From Phoronis australis (Eukaryota; Phoronida; Phoronidae), in the NCBI GenBank assembly GCA_002633005.1, contig NMRA01000290.1, positions 66,814 to 124,675 on the forward strand: DNA of 57,862 nucleotides, written 5' to 3'. A model generated the notes under the pieces. That model worked only from the letters and a program-made list of their open reading frames with translations. It did not search any database and was not told where the DNA came from. The position numbers and the translations under genes were made by a program. Below are positions 57,598 through 57,862 of this stretch, one piece after another (within the stretch, counting starts at the first letter, position 1; every line of letters begins with the position of its first letter).

Positions 57598-57862
57598 TTT
57601 TATGCGCCCACATATATATATGTGGACGCATTATGCCGTCATCTCTGTCCGTCCATCCGGGCGGCGTCCGTCCGGCGTCTGGCGTCCGGCGTCCGCTGCT
57701 CTATCTCCAAAACCCTTTGACATACGTTCATGAAATTTGACACATATGTTCCATTCATGAATGGGACGGCATGTGCGAACTTTCGGACGGATCCGACTAC
57801 CGGTGTGCCCCCTAGTGGCAATTTTAGTTTTTTACGCTTACCTTTGTATCTTCAAAAGTCCT
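57598..57862 (+). mobile_element. 5' end of a 'ctagtggc'-family element (cut by window edge)
   Basis: It opens with the perfect inverted word gcgcccacatatatatatgtg followed by gacgc, then a run of gcgtccg words. Next come gctctatctccaaaaccctttgac, ttcatgaaatttgacacat and gtgccccctagtggcaa. This appears to be the most complete copy of the family seen in fragments at 19540, 38130, 40360, 41330 and 51830. Confidence 0.6.

Overview
The window reads as nuclear DNA from an intron-rich animal, most likely a highly polymorphic marine invertebrate. Genes are split by GT-AG introns whose phases chain correctly. There are no operons. About half of the window is repeat-derived, with small inverted-repeat elements, tRNA-like sequences and minisatellites. 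Several stretches occur twice in near-identical form next to assembly Ns, which suggests two haplotypes or overlapping contigs that were not merged. I do not name a species.

Layout. (1) 1-11,009: one ~5.1 kb non-coding unit is present twice (1-5,096 and 5,930-11,009), around a 64-N gap. The two copies differ by substitutions, indels and opposite expansions of two minisatellites. (2) 11,010-18,300: no convincing gene. It holds miniature DNA transposons and an unusual ~2.3 kb field of short GTAA/TTAC self-complementary modules. (3) 18,318-19,208 (+): the last two coding exons of a helix-hairpin-helix protein whose C-terminus matches the FAAP24 pattern (Fanconi anaemia core complex). Its upstream exons are not visible. 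(4) 35,606 down to 24,434 (-): a complete 11-exon LDL-receptor-related gene of the LRP3/LRP10/LRP12 class, predicted 761 aa. It has a signal peptide, CUB, two LDLa, CUB, three LDLa, one membrane span, and a tail with a PPPY motif and a C-terminal DxxLL-type sorting motif. One LDLa exon is duplicated across a single N. (5) About 35,850 to beyond 55,628 (+): a head-to-head gene with ten in-phase coding exons (42,872-55,628) giving the first 1,106 residues of a large protein. It has a coiled coil, a Ser-rich linker, and several related helical modules ending in an F-x(2,4)-LG-like motif. It resembles, tentatively, the N-terminal part of NO VEIN-like proteins. Its first coding exon is also duplicated across a single N. 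(6) 55,629-57,862: intron or intergenic sequence with repeats.

The LRP-class gene and the large plus-strand gene start within about 250 bp of each other and probably share a bidirectional promoter. Intron 1 of each gene is a landing site for mobile DNA. The LRP intron carries a ~720 bp near-palindrome that would form a long dsRNA hairpin in the pre-mRNA. The other intron carries a ~2.1 kb inverted-repeat transposon with a second element nested inside it, and a partial copy of the outer element in the LRP intron preserves the empty insertion site.
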